64,000 bases of DNA from Bradyrhizobium sp. CCBAU 51765 (GCF_015291725.1 NZ_CP030038.1:3709001-3773000), one strand, 5' to 3'. Positions 19,240 to 27,491 are shown, numbered from the stretch's first letter. The notes: generated from the sequence alone by a model not told the origin. Numbers and translations are program-made.

Positions 19240-19859
19240 GGCAGCGGGACCGGGCAGGGCGGTACGGCGGGCTTGGCCTCGATGACCAAGGGGGGCTTAC
19301 CAGCGCGGGCGGCGATCGCGGCGGCTGCGTCCGTCTCCAACCGGTGCAGGGCCGCGCCCACGGCTTGCGCAGCCTCAGGGAAGGGGCGTAGGGCGGTCAC
19401 GATCGCCTGGCGCATGGCCAGGTAGTCCGCGCTGATCAGGAGCGACGTCGACCGCACGTCGTGGCGCTGCACGATCATGCCCAATAGCTTGCCGACGAGT
19501 GCCAGGTTTGCGGTGATCGCGCCTTCCGCGCTGATGGCCGCTTTGATGTCGCCGAAATCGATCGCGGTTGCCACGTGCTGTTGCAGCCGGGCGCGCTGGT
19601 GCACGAGATGCGACAGTAAGCCTTCCTGCTCGCTCGCTTGCAGCGCGTCTAGATCGATCTCGGTGGGCTTCTGTGCGGTCAGGATCGCCGCGCGCATGGC
19701 GGGGCTGACATGGTTCGCAGCGTGCCGGCCGACGGCATCAGCGCTAACGTTAAACCGGCGGGCGAGGGCGTTGTGCGCGATGCCGTGCGCGAGTCCAATC
19801 TCGATCTGATGCCGGGACTTGTGAGAGCAAATGCTGCACTTCGGGCCAGTCTTGCCCAT
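19233..19859 (-). CDS. Probable phage terminase small subunit
   Basis: Position directly before the terminase ATPase suggests the DNA-recognition small subunit. The N-terminus has a possible zinc knuckle (CSICSHKSRHQIE), followed by a helix-turn-helix (HNALARRFNVSADAVGRHAANH) at about residues 29-50. The rest is helical and fits an oligomerising central domain. The length of 208 residues is plausible. The identification rests on synteny and the HTH and is not certain. Confidence 0.65.
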   Translation of the reverse strand: MGKTGPKCSICSHKSRHQIEIGLAHGIAHNALARRFNVSADAVGRHAANHVSPAMRAAILTAQKPTEIDLDALQASEQEGLLSHLVHQRARLQQHVATAIDFGDIKAAISAEGAITANLALVGKLLGMIVQRHDVRSTSLLISADYLAMRQAIVTALRPFPEAAQAVGAALHRLETDAAAAIAARAGKPPLVIEAKPAVPPCPVPLPC

Positions 19860-20180
19860 TACTCAACTCACCTGCGATTTGGTCACGCGAATTCGCGTTT
19901 CGATACCCCAACGTTTACCCCAGCATACCAAAGAATCCGTGAATCAGCAAAAGTGCTGCAATGTTAGTAACACAGCGTAACGGAGCACTAGTCAGTAGAA
20001 CTAAGGCGCGTCGAATCGAGTGCTCAGAACGGCGCGATCGGGTGGAGACGAACGGGCGTATTGATGCAGCGTTGCGACAGCAAGAACTTGGCTGAACCGG
20101 CAGAATTGTGCTCGCGACTAAATATCATAAACGTCGGTCAAGGCTGCAAAGGAACCCACGTCTTTCCGGGAGCCAGGGAA
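19860..20180. other. Divergent intergenic region
   Basis: A stretch of 321 bases separates the phage packaging operon (minus) from the PIN-fusion gene (plus). It contains several GTAAC/TTACC-like words (for example near 19914 and 19965) resembling the candidate integrase arm repeats, but no clear gene. Promoters for both directions must lie here. Confidence 0.4.
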
Positions 20181-21794
20181 ATGACCATTCTTCTGGACAA
20201 AAACGTGATCACGAACATTGCACGGGGGGACGTAGCCACTTCCCAAGCTCTGAAGCGAATTCTCGCGTCGGGAGAACAGGTTTACATAGCCCATGCCGCA
20301 TATAACGAACTGGTGCGGGACTCTCCGATCCAAATGCGCATGGGGTACGAAAAGTTGCTGAAGGACCTGCAGCTCACAACGCCTCCGGCGGGTGCCACTA
20401 GCGTCAAAGATCGGGGAGACTTCTACGCAGACAACATCACTCATGTGCCGGCGCCGGGGAAGCCGGGCCAAATAAAGGAATATGGGAGACGAGACAGCAC
20501 AACGCCTGGCGACGCTTTCATCGCTGCGGAAGCGAAAGCCCTGAACGCACGCTTGTGGACCCTTGATGAACGGTTCGCCAAACGAGCCGAGAACCTCGGC
20601 GTCACTCTCCTTGCGGGAGTTTCCGGAATTAAGAGCCAGAGCGGCCCCGAAAGCATCGCGCAGGCCAGGAAGCTAATGGGCTTGAAGCCGTTGAGCATGT
20701 TGCAGAGTGCCTCGGTCAAACCAAACAAAGGCGGACCCTCCAGTCCTCCATCCGGCGGCACAAAAGTAATTAGCAAGGGCGGTCCCGCGAGTCCGCCGTC
20801 CGGCCGCACCACAACGTCCAGCAAAGGCGGCTCAGGGGCTTCTGGGGCTAAAACGAATATAACTACTGCCGAGGTTGGGCCACCGATCAAGCCTGTGCAG
20901 GAACATGGCCCTAGTGCGAGCGGCGATGCCAAATTTCAGGCCGCCACCTTGGTGTTCGATGGCGTGAACTTTTTACTGCAAAAGATCAACGATCGGATTC
21001 AACGCCAGCGCTTTGAGGCCGAGTGGTCACGCTTGGCTCCCGAAGTAAAGAGGCGGCTCGACGCGGACCCTCAACTTGGCGCCATGGTGTTGATTTCCTA
21101 TTGGAAGGGGCAGGGCGATGTTAATAGTGCTATCGATACAGTTGCGGTCTTTCAGAACATTCAAGTGGGCTATGGGCTAACTCCTGATGACGCCCGGCGC
21201 GACGCTTATTCGCAGAGCCGTTGGAGTGCCGGGTTCTCAAATGTTGGCGACCAGATCTGGCTCAAACCCAAGGCGCCACCGGACATCAAAAGACTAAAGC
21301 TTCCTTTTGACTGCACCATCGCCGGACTGGCCACCTTCGTTCCCGGAAAAGAAAAGCTTGTGCGAGTCAAATTCAGCGGAAAGGCGGGCTTCGACGATAG
21401 AATGCAAAGCAGAGAAGTGTTGAGTGTTCCGGCGGGGATGACACCGCGGTTTTTCTATCTTTGGCCACCGGACAAGGTCCGCTATTTTCAGGACAGATGG
21501 GTAACGCAGGAGGTGGATTGGGAAATGTCCAACGATGCTGACGTTCGCTATGGGGACGTTGATCCCTTTTTTAGCGGCGTACCGGTGATAAAGCTCGACT
21601 CGTGGTACAATCCGGGCAATGCCACCGCCGCGATGGTTTGGCCTGCCGACAATAGCACCGCCAATCTGTTCCAGGGCGCCGCGAAGACTCAGGACAATTA
21701 CGGTCTGCTCCGTGATCAGATGATAGGGCCGTTGCGATGGGTCAGGCCAGAGTTCATCCGCATTCTGAAAGCTCCTTACGAATCCACTCCTTAA
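20181..21794 (+). CDS. PIN-domain nuclease fused to an unknown C-terminal domain
   Basis: I start it at 20181 (MTILLDKNVITN), after AGGGAA; upstream in-frame residues are not conserved-looking. Residues 1-155 form a PIN-like RNase domain with the four expected acidic positions: Asp in LLDKN, Glu in YNELV, Asp in GDAFIAAEA and Asp in LWTLDERF. A low-complexity linker follows with three variants of KGGPxSPPSG. The C-terminal 290 residues are a domain I do not recognise, rich in Trp and Tyr. The gene runs against the neighbouring phage genes, as morons do. It may be a toxin, a defence nuclease or a secreted effector; no antitoxin gene is adjacent. Confidence 0.7.
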   Translation: MTILLDKNVITNIARGDVATSQALKRILASGEQVYIAHAAYNELVRDSPIQMRMGYEKLLKDLQLTTPPAGATSVKDRGDFYADNITHVPAPGKPGQIKEYGRRDSTTPGDAFIAAEAKALNARLWTLDERFAKRAENLGVTLLAGVSGIKSQSGPESIAQARKLMGLKPLSMLQSASVKPNKGGPSSPPSGGTKVISKGGPASPPSGRTTTSSKGGSGASGAKTNITTAEVGPPIKPVQEHGPSASGDAKFQAATLVFDGVNFLLQKINDRIQRQRFEAEWSRLAPEVKRRLDADPQLGAMVLISYWKGQGDVNSAIDTVAVFQNIQVGYGLTPDDARRDAYSQSRWSAGFSNVGDQIWLKPKAPPDIKRLKLPFDCTIAGLATFVPGKEKLVRVKFSGKAGFDDRMQSREVLSVPAGMTPRFFYLWPPDKVRYFQDRWVTQEVDWEMSNDADVRYGDVDPFFSGVPVIKLDSWYNPGNATAAMVWPADNSTANLFQGAAKTQDNYGLLRDQMIGPLRWVRPEFIRILKAPYESTP

Positions 21795-21836
21795 ATCCGC
21801 TCGCACCTTCCACCATCGCCGTACCTCTGGGCATTT

Positions 21837-21955
21837 GGGCGCGGTGGGCGCGGTTTCTTATGTGCTCTCTTTTCTCCCTATCTTCCCTGTCTACACATTA
21901 TTGAACTCAGATTCTGACAACATAAATAACCGTGCCCACCGCGCCCACCCTGCCC
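21837..21955. other. Candidate replication origin with 9-bp iterons
   Basis: Two exact tandem copies of GGGCGCGGT lie at 21837-21854. After an AT-rich 74-bp spacer, three tandem 9-mers in inverted orientation follow: ACCGTGCCC, ACCGCGCCC and ACCCTGCCC (21929-21955). The second is an exact complement of the left unit; the others differ by one and two bases. The array abuts the stop codon of the primase-helicase gene. Iterons flanking an easily melted region next to the replication gene are what an element-encoded origin looks like. This is inference from layout. Confidence 0.45.
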
Positions 21956-21959
21956 AGGC

Positions 21960-24359
21960 TCATTGCCTCGCCGGTATCGGCGGCGGCACCATTGCGCTCA
22001 CGCTCAGCGACCGAGCAGCCGCCAAGCGACCGTCCTCGGTCAACTCCTGCCGCGCATAGATCGTCGTCTTGCATCCGGGCATGCGCCAGCGACCGCCGCT
22101 GTCCCGAGCGTCGGGATTTGAGACGGCGACGTAACCGCATTCCGCAAGGCGCTTCGGAATTGCTCGGCGAAGCTTCGCGTCCTCGAACAGCAACCGCAAC
22201 TGACTGTCTCCAGGCGTGTGCGAACGGACCATCGCGAGCGTCAGCGCGTCGGGCTTGCCCATAGTCTCGATCACGTCCGCTAAGTCGCTGCTCTCGGGCG
22301 CCACGCCGGCCGCGACCACCATGTGCCAGGCAGCCGTTTTCGGCGGCGGTGCCTTTGCGTTGAAGGTCGAAAGGTCGAGGTGCGCTAGGTAGTGCGCGAC
22401 TGTTTCGTTCCCGCCGTTCTCGAACCACGCGTTGATCTCGTCCCAATATGCCGGCGTGAAATCGTCCTGCGTTCGGGTCGACACACAGACGAAGTGCCGG
22501 CGGTCGTCGGGAGCTAGATACAGCGCGTCGTGGTGGTTCGACGTCATAATCACCCCGCACACATTGACCGCGGCATATTGCGGCACGTGCTTGGTGTTGA
22601 TCCGGTGCGCCTCGGGCGGGTTGGTGATTACGTCCTTGGTGGCGTCGTAGAAGCCATATCGGGACTCGCCTCCGAGGTCGTGGACCTCGTTAATTCGAAG
22701 GATGACCGACTGCAGATAGTCGTTCCATTCCGAATTGAAGAAAGTCTTTGCCGTGATCTGCTTGAAGTTCTGGCTTCCGATCGCGGTGATGGCGGGCTTT
22801 AGGATTGTATCTTTGCCGATCCCCTGTGAGCCGATGAACATCAGGGCGTGGTTGACCTTGTCGCCTGGTTGCTGCACGCGGTGCGCCAGCCACATGACGA
22901 TGTGCTCGGCCTCGCCAGGATAGACGAACCGGACATGGTCCAACCACTTCGAGACGTCGCCCTCGACCGGTTCAATGTGAGACGGAATATAGCGGTTGAA
23001 CGTCCGGTCACCGGGGCTGCGGATCCAACCATCGATCGTGAGCACCTTGTTTTCGATGATCTTCGGTTCGCCAGGTGCCCAACCCATCGATTTGACGAAC
23101 CGGTGTTGCGAAAGCCACGTGGTTGCCAAAGTCCCCGGGCCTTCGGTTTTCATCGCGTCTTTGACCCGGCCGATGTGCTTGTCAACGCTGCTCGCGCTGA
23201 ACAACTCGCTTGTCCGCTCATAGATCATTTTGCCGGACGGCAGATGCGCCCAATAGTCGTTCAGCGCGTGCGCCTGGTCGATCGGTAACTCCGGATGATC
23301 GGGCAGCGGACCGAGCACCGCGGCTTGATACTGCTCCCGATCGAGTCTGAGCCGTTCGAGAATTTCGGCGGGGATCTGAACCGGAAGTGGAACAGGACAT
23401 ACCGGAGGCTGCGGACAACCGAAAAGCTCCTTAAACATCCACGTAATGTCGCGTTTCAACAGAGCCAGCAGCGTCTCAAGGTTCTCGCCCTCGGTCTTGA
23501 AGTCGGTGGGATTCCACCAGCGCCGCGTGATCAGCTCGTGTTGGTCCGCCCAACACATTGCCAGGAACGCGTTCAGCCCATCTTCACCGGGGAACGAAAG
23601 CTTGATCCGCTTCCCGATTGAGATCCACTCATCGTTTCCCAGCGTTTCGGCGCCGCTTGTCCAACGCTCCACCTTCTTGCCGATCCACCAGCAAAGTTGA
23701 TCGTATCGGATGCCGTCGTGAGAGACGCCGCCGACTGCGTCGGGCACCGGTCCGGTGATTGAACCGCCTTCCGGGCGCTTCAACAGGTCGAACAGCGGTG
23801 CAGTTCTTTCACTATACGGGATCGGCGGCGGCGCGTTGGCGGCGAGCAGATACGGACGTCCGCCAAACGCCGAGCCGGGCGCGACATTGTAAGCAAGATT
23901 GCGTACCGAGATTCGCTCGCCATCGTCCGCGGGCATCGTGTCCGGCCGAAAATGCGAGATCCTGACCTTGTAGTGTCCGCGATGCTTTTGCGGATCGAAG
24001 CCGGAGGGACAGCGGAATGCAAAGTGCCATCCGCCGCTCGGCGAATGTCCATAGGGCGTGGGAACGTCTATGCCGATCTCGGCGCACCAGGCGGCAAACT
24101 GCATCCATGCCTCGTCGCGATCGCCGTGCGCGTCGACATCAAGCAGAACGAGTCCGGACAAGCAGGCGCTGATACCGAGCTGATGCCCTTGTGCCAGCCA
24201 GGCTTTCCAGTCCGTGGGGTGAGGTGTCGCGTCGTAGAACCCGTGCTCACATGCCGGCGTCTTTGTATCGGCTCGGAGCGGAAATAGCGCCAAGGCGTGC
24301 AGCTGCGCGTATTCGAAAAACGTTGCAAAATTGGAAGCGGTGCTGTATGTATGTTGCAT
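21960..24359 (-). CDS. Primase-polymerase / SF3-type helicase replication protein
   Basis: This 799-residue protein combines an N-terminal primase-polymerase domain with a C-terminal superfamily 3-like helicase (DUF5906 style). In the first part LVLLDVDAHG gives the metal-binding DxD near residue 74, and SPSGGWHFAF gives the second motif near residue 107. In the second part FIGSQGIGKDT near residue 521 is Walker A, ILRINEVHDLG the acidic Walker B region, and VIMTSNHHDAL the sensor. Similar proteins initiate replication of phages and satellites. It shares the minus strand with the small genes at 24433-25081. The candidate origin lies at its 3' end. Confidence 0.88.
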   Translation of the reverse strand: MQHTYSTASNFATFFEYAQLHALALFPLRADTKTPACEHGFYDATPHPTDWKAWLAQGHQLGISACLSGLVLLDVDAHGDRDEAWMQFAAWCAEIGIDVPTPYGHSPSGGWHFAFRCPSGFDPQKHRGHYKVRISHFRPDTMPADDGERISVRNLAYNVAPGSAFGGRPYLLAANAPPPIPYSERTAPLFDLLKRPEGGSITGPVPDAVGGVSHDGIRYDQLCWWIGKKVERWTSGAETLGNDEWISIGKRIKLSFPGEDGLNAFLAMCWADQHELITRRWWNPTDFKTEGENLETLLALLKRDITWMFKELFGCPQPPVCPVPLPVQIPAEILERLRLDREQYQAAVLGPLPDHPELPIDQAHALNDYWAHLPSGKMIYERTSELFSASSVDKHIGRVKDAMKTEGPGTLATTWLSQHRFVKSMGWAPGEPKIIENKVLTIDGWIRSPGDRTFNRYIPSHIEPVEGDVSKWLDHVRFVYPGEAEHIVMWLAHRVQQPGDKVNHALMFIGSQGIGKDTILKPAITAIGSQNFKQITAKTFFNSEWNDYLQSVILRINEVHDLGGESRYGFYDATKDVITNPPEAHRINTKHVPQYAAVNVCGVIMTSNHHDALYLAPDDRRHFVCVSTRTQDDFTPAYWDEINAWFENGGNETVAHYLAHLDLSTFNAKAPPPKTAAWHMVVAAGVAPESSDLADVIETMGKPDALTLAMVRSHTPGDSQLRLLFEDAKLRRAIPKRLAECGYVAVSNPDARDSGGRWRMPGCKTTIYARQELTEDGRLAAARSLSVSAMVPPPIPARQ

Positions 24360-24432
24360 CGATTGCGCCCTCCATCGGCGCGGTCAGGTCAATACAGAGC
24401 CCTGCAATTGCCGTTGCGGGGCTCTTGCTTTT

Positions 24433-24657
24433 TCAGGGTCGCAAAGGTGGCGGCGGGGGGTAGTTGGGCGGGAGCGTCTTTGGCGCCCGCGGCAATTGCT
24501 GTTCCTTGCAGAAAATCAACCACGACAGATTTTCAGCGAGTTCCTTTGCACGCCGGTGCCAGGCGCCCGGCTCGCACACAATCTCCTTGCGGTACAGTTC
24601 ACAATGACGGTGCAGCAGCTCGGTTGCGTGCCCGATGGCGAGTTCGATTTCGCTCAT
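24433..24657 (-). CDS. Small hypothetical phage protein
   Basis: A gene of 74 codons overlapping the stop of the cold-shock gene by four bases (ATGA), which supports its reality. The product begins MSEIELAIGHATELLHRHCELY, looks helical, and ends in a polyproline tail (NYPPPPPLRP). No domain is recognised. It lies in the replication operon ahead of the primase-helicase. Confidence 0.6.
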   Translation of the reverse strand: MSEIELAIGHATELLHRHCELYRKEIVCEPGAWHRRAKELAENLSWLIFCKEQQLPRAPKTLPPNYPPPPPLRP

Positions 24658-24875
24658 CGGCCGATCACTTGCACGGCGACGGCTTTCGCCTGGCGTCCGA
24701 CCGGCTTGCGATCGTCGTGCAGGACTTCGTATTTCACGCGGTCGCCGACAGCGATTGAATGGAAATCCACGACGTTGCTCGCGTGAAAGAATAGATCCGG
24801 GTCACGCTCGGAATCGGGTCTCAGAAAACCGAAACCACGGGTGTCATTGACGAATGTGATTCTTGCGGTGGGCAC
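24654..24875 (-). CDS. Cold-shock domain protein (CspA-like)
   Basis: The 73-residue product has the OB-fold cold-shock core ARITFVNDTRGFGFLRPD followed by DLFFHASNV, equivalent to RNP1 and RNP2 nucleic-acid-binding motifs. RNP1 is degenerate, with NDTRGFGFL where KGFGFI is usual. I use the GTG at 24875, which has AGAAGGA eight bases upstream. A phage-borne cold-shock protein may bind single-stranded nucleic acid during element replication. Confidence 0.8.
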   Translation of the reverse strand: MPTARITFVNDTRGFGFLRPDSERDPDLFFHASNVVDFHSIAVGDRVKYEVLHDDRKPVGRQAKAVAVQVIGR

Positions 24876-24901
24876 GTGTGTTTCCTTCTGATGATGGAGA
24901 G

Positions 24902-25081
24902 CTAGGAGCAGGCGGGACTCGACTCGCGCGCTGCCATCCACTCGGCGGCGGCGGCTTCGCTGATGCGGGTGCTTCGTTTGCCGACCTTCACCACGCGTGG
25001 GCCGTCGCCGTTGGCGAGCAGGCGATAAAACGTGCGCCGGCAGATGCGGTAGCGCTCGCAGAATTCAGACACGGTCAACAT
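24902..25081 (-). CDS. AlpA-like / excisionase-family DNA-binding protein
   Basis: The 59-residue product is a short winged helix-turn-helix (MLTVSEFCERYRICRRTFYR, then VVKVGKRSTRISEAAAAEWM), the pattern of AlpA/Xis regulators. I start it at 25081 next to the conserved MLTVSEF; a longer frame begins at 25123. Such proteins control integrase or excision in satellites and islands. It heads the group with the cold-shock and primase genes. Confidence 0.75.
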   Translation of the reverse strand: MLTVSEFCERYRICRRTFYRLLANGDGPRVVKVGKRSTRISEAAAAEWMAARESSPACS

Positions 25082-25209
25082 GCTGCCTCCGGGTTGAACG
25101 CAAAAAAGCCCGCCGGCGGGCACTCAAGCCGCAGGCGGGTGGAAGTCGCAATTATACACGAAAGGCACGCCGAGTAAACTAACGGCGCGTTAATGCCCCA
25201 GTTGCGGCG

Positions 25210-25374
25210 CTACTCCTTAACGCGCGCTTTCAATCCGATCTCGATCAATTGCCGGATGGCATCTGACACATTCGGGATCGGCTTCTGCTTCGCACGCCAT
25301 TTGTCGATTGCTTCGAGCATGCTTTCAGTGAGCCCGACGAGTTTCTTGACGGGATAAATTTCGGGACGCGGCAT
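25210..25374 (-). CDS. Ribbon-helix-helix DNA-binding protein (CopG-like)
   Basis: This gene of 54 codons reads MPRPEIYPVKKLVGLTESM and continues with a helix (LEAIDKWRAKQ) and a second helix (VSDAIRQLIEIGLKA), the strand-helix-helix layout of RHH repressors. The spacing of VKKLVGL, then PNVSDAIRQLIEIGL is typical. It starts 17 bases from an array of CGCATAT repeats that overlaps a divergent promoter, so it is probably an autoregulated repressor. The stop is TAG at 25210-25212. Confidence 0.75.
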   Translation of the reverse strand: MPRPEIYPVKKLVGLTESMLEAIDKWRAKQKPIPNVSDAIRQLIEIGLKARVKE

Positions 25375-25390
25375 CGGTACTACTCCAACA

Positions 25391-25437
25391 AATAGCGCAT
25401 ATGCGTTATTGACAATATCGCATATATCGCATATACG
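25391..25437. promoter_or_regulatory. Operator array with overlapping promoter
   Basis: A near-perfect 20-bp palindrome (25391-25410) is centred on CGCATATGCG, and two more CGCATAT copies begin at 25419 and 25428, nine bases apart. A plus-strand promoter overlaps them: TTGACA at 25409-25414 and TATACG at 25432-25437, with 17-base spacing. The array lies between the divergent RHH gene and the gene at 25458, so it is likely the RHH operator. Confidence 0.65.
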
Positions 25438-25457
25438 CTATTTTCGAGCTTGAGGCA

Positions 25458-25811
25458 ATGGCCCGGCCGAATCGGAGAGCAGCAATGATTAATCTTGCCA
25501 AATGCACGTTCGATCAAAACTTGCCCGGCGCGTTCTTTTCGAGCGCCCGCACTTACCTCGGCTCTCACAGCGAGCGCCGCGAATATGAGTCCGCCGTGCG
25601 GGCTTTCGCCATCGAAGCCAGCCCGACCGCCATCAGCAACGCGATCAAGGCGGCCCATCGGCGCGGTTTCCGCCTGACCAAGGCCGACGCTCGCGAAGCC
25701 GCGGTGGCGGGCCTGCGCGACAGGCTGTTGGCGTTGCCAGGGTATAGCGAGACGGACGTGCAGTGGCATGCGGTTCGGCGCGGCCGGCGCGAGCGTCACT
25801 TTTACGCCTAA
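25458..25811 (+). CDS. Hypothetical protein, divergent from RHH regulator
   Basis: A protein of 117 residues, or 108 if the ATG at 25485 (preceded by GGAGAG) is used. The sequence is basic and helical, with AVRAFAIEASPTAISNAIKAAHRRGFRLTKADAREAA resembling a small DNA-binding or adaptor domain, though not one I can name. It has the only plus-strand promoter in this stretch, directly under the RHH operator. It could be an early phage switch protein. Confidence 0.6.
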   Translation: MARPNRRAAMINLAKCTFDQNLPGAFFSSARTYLGSHSERREYESAVRAFAIEASPTAISNAIKAAHRRGFRLTKADAREAAVAGLRDRLLALPGYSETDVQWHAVRRGRRERHFYA

Positions 25812-25814
25812 CTG

Positions 25815-26225
25815 TCATTTGCGGGGCGGCCGGGCTCTAGCCTGTGCCGCCTTCCGCGCGGCGCGGCGCTCAGCGTCCCGTTCCGCCTTTCTGATTAAAT
25901 TATTGCGATCGCGCTGCGCTCGTGCCGCTTGTTTCTTTTCTTGATCAATACGGCGGAGATTTTCCAACACGAGATCTAACGCCGCTTTCGATCGCTCCAT
26001 TGCGGCGGCATCCAGTCGGGATTGTTGAACCACCCTTGCAGGCGTCACGCGAGAATTGACCTTTACCGCCTCGATGACGTTTGCCGCGGTCGTAAGCAGC
26101 TTCTTGCCCGGCCTGTAACAGACCAGCTTTCCAGCGCGGTGCATTTGCTTCAAGGTGTCCGCGTCGGCGCCAGGGATGAGCTTGGCGGCTTCGTCGAGGG
26201 TGATCAGCGGGTCATCATCAGTCAT
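25815..26225 (-). CDS. Excisionase-like HTH protein with basic tail
   Basis: The N-terminal 50 residues (LITLDEAAKLIPGADADTL, then AGKLVCYRPGKKLLT) look like a winged HTH of the excisionase/MerR kind. The remaining 80 residues are a long charged helix ending in Arg/Lys/Ala-rich repeats. Its start overlaps the stop of the preceding gene, so it is the third of three overlapping minus-strand genes of similar type. The function is unknown. Confidence 0.65.
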   Translation of the reverse strand: MTDDDPLITLDEAAKLIPGADADTLKQMHRAGKLVCYRPGKKLLTTAANVIEAVKVNSRVTPARVVQQSRLDAAAMERSKAALDLVLENLRRIDQEKKQAARAQRDRNNLIRKAERDAERRAARKAAQARARPPRK

Positions 26226-26542
26226 CGAGGACGCCGAGCTTTTCTCGCTTCATATTTCCGTTCCCATTCCGCCTCCGCTCTAGCAGCGTTCTTGCGCGCC
26301 TCATTTTCGGCTTTCCAGGTGGCCAAAGTCGCGCCGACGTCCTCTTCCGGACGCTCTGCAGGGGCCTCAATGCCCGACAACTTGTCCAACGCTAGGTCGA
26401 GCGCCTTGCGGTCCCAACGGCGCGTGCCTGGCAATGGCGGCGGCACAATGCCGGATGCAACCCATTTCGCCCACGTCGCCTGCGTAACGTTGCAGTACGC
26501 AGCGGCTTCACGTCCGGTCATCAAGCGAGGGGCGGCGGTCAT
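26222..26542 (-). CDS. Excisionase-like HTH protein
   Basis: The 106-residue product begins with an HTH of the DNA-binding excisionase type (MTGREAAAYCNVTQATWAKW, then GTRRWDRKALDLALDKLSG). The pattern tRRWDRxALDxAxDxLSG is widespread in phage and island regulators of rhizobia. The C-terminal part is a charged helix rich in Ala, Glu and Arg. It overlaps the genes on both sides by four bases. Confidence 0.72.
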   Translation of the reverse strand: MTAAPRLMTGREAAAYCNVTQATWAKWVASGIVPPPLPGTRRWDRKALDLALDKLSGIEAPAERPEEDVGATLATWKAENEARKNAARAEAEWERKYEARKARRPR

Positions 26543-26880
26543 TTTCGCGGCCAGGGTGGCCGGCTCTCCAGCCGCTTTCGGAAGGCCTCCAGCTTCGATG
26601 CTGCAGATTCCAGTGCTTCGCTTGAATTCACTTCCGACGCCGCAGGAATGCGGCAGAGTTCTCTCATCTTAGCGATTGCGGCCAAAGTCGTGTAATCCTT
26701 ACCTGCAATTCTCTCGATCATTAGCCGGCCGCGCGCAGCCTCTTTACGGAGTCCGCTAGCGGTCATACCGCCCTGCGGGAAAGCAACTTCCGCGGCAATG
26801 GCCAGGCGAAGCGGCGTCTCAGGAGAAATCGCGTCTCTCTCGGTTTCGAAGTGACCGTTGAGTCGGGATTTGCTTTTCAT
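26539..26880 (-). CDS. Hypothetical regulator-like protein, first of three overlapping genes
   Basis: I place the start at 26880 (MKSKSRLNGHF); the open frame extends to 26949 without support. The middle part (FPQGGMTASGLRKEAARGRL, then IAGKDYTTLAAIAKMRELCR) resembles the DNA-binding region of excisionase-like proteins common in Bradyrhizobium islands. It overlaps the following gene and begins the three-gene unit. It is divergent from the lipoprotein gene at 27063. Confidence 0.62.
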   Translation of the reverse strand: MKSKSRLNGHFETERDAISPETPLRLAIAAEVAFPQGGMTASGLRKEAARGRLMIERIAGKDYTTLAAIAKMRELCRIPAASEVNSSEALESAASKLEAFRKRLESRPPWPRK

Positions 26881-26966
26881 CTCAGATCGCCAAGTTCTGT
26901 CTGAATTTCTCGCGAGCACGCACCATGAGCCGAGCCGATCAGATAACACGCGCGCGCCTCAGGTTA

Positions 26967-27062
26967 TGTTGACAATCTACATAAGCACCTGTTTCCACAA
27001 ACATTTTGTAGTTGCGTCGGGTCGTCGGTTGCGTTTGAATGTCGCAATTGGGGGTATTTCAA
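26967..27062 (+). promoter_or_regulatory. Promoter and leader shared with the lipoprotein at 49817
   Basis: The 96 bases before this lipoprotein align with those before the one at 49817. Shared words in the same order are TGTTGACAAT, TACA, AGCA, TAGTTGC, CGGTTGCG, AATG and a GGGGG run next to the ATG. TTGACA fits a -35 box; no good -10 at 17 bases is seen. The GGGGG run is the likely ribosome binding site. Confidence 0.5.
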
Positions 27063-27491
27063 ATGAGTATTTTCGCGCGCGCGGCGCTTTATGCCGCATT
27101 GGGTGTTTGCGCTTTCTCACTGGTGGCCTGCTCGTCCACGCCGGCCGATCTCGAAGCCAAGGCGGCACCGATCGTCCAGGCGTATTCCGAAAACTACCAG
27201 GAGATTTATCGGAGAGTTTCGACGACGGCGAAACGCTGTTTCGCGGGCAATGTTAGTGCTTATGCATCCTTTGCGGTCGACTCAGAACTGTATTCGGAAC
27301 TCGGCTATGGAGAGCTAACGCTTTCTCTGATCAACCTGGGGACGCGCAACTACTACCTTTCGGTACGCGTCGACAAGGAGCCGACTGGCTCAAAGTTGAC
27401 GGTACGCTCGGGTAACACCCTGGCAAGCGAGCGATACAAAGCGCTGATACTTGGGTGGGCCGGGGGCGATCAGAACTGTCCTGTCATTTAG
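27063..27491 (+). CDS. Small lipoprotein
   Basis: The 142-residue product starts MSIFARAALYAALGVCAFSL with a lipobox LVAC, so it should be exported and lipid-anchored. The mature part (LEAKAAPIVQAYSENYQEIY) is soluble and carries two further cysteines that could pair. I do not know its function. The leader is shared with another lipoprotein gene of the island at 49817, although the proteins are not alike. Codon use is less GC-rich than the chromosome. Confidence 0.7.
   Translation: MSIFARAALYAALGVCAFSLVACSSTPADLEAKAAPIVQAYSENYQEIYRRVSTTAKRCFAGNVSAYASFAVDSELYSELGYGELTLSLINLGTRNYYLSVRVDKEPTGSKLTVRSGNTLASERYKALILGWAGGDQNCPVI

Noticed and set aside
20730..20850. Short repeats in the linker of the PIN-fusion gene as a possible CRISPR or repeat array
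   Set aside because: Units are imperfect, in frame and encode a KGGPxSPPSG-type linker; there are no spacers.
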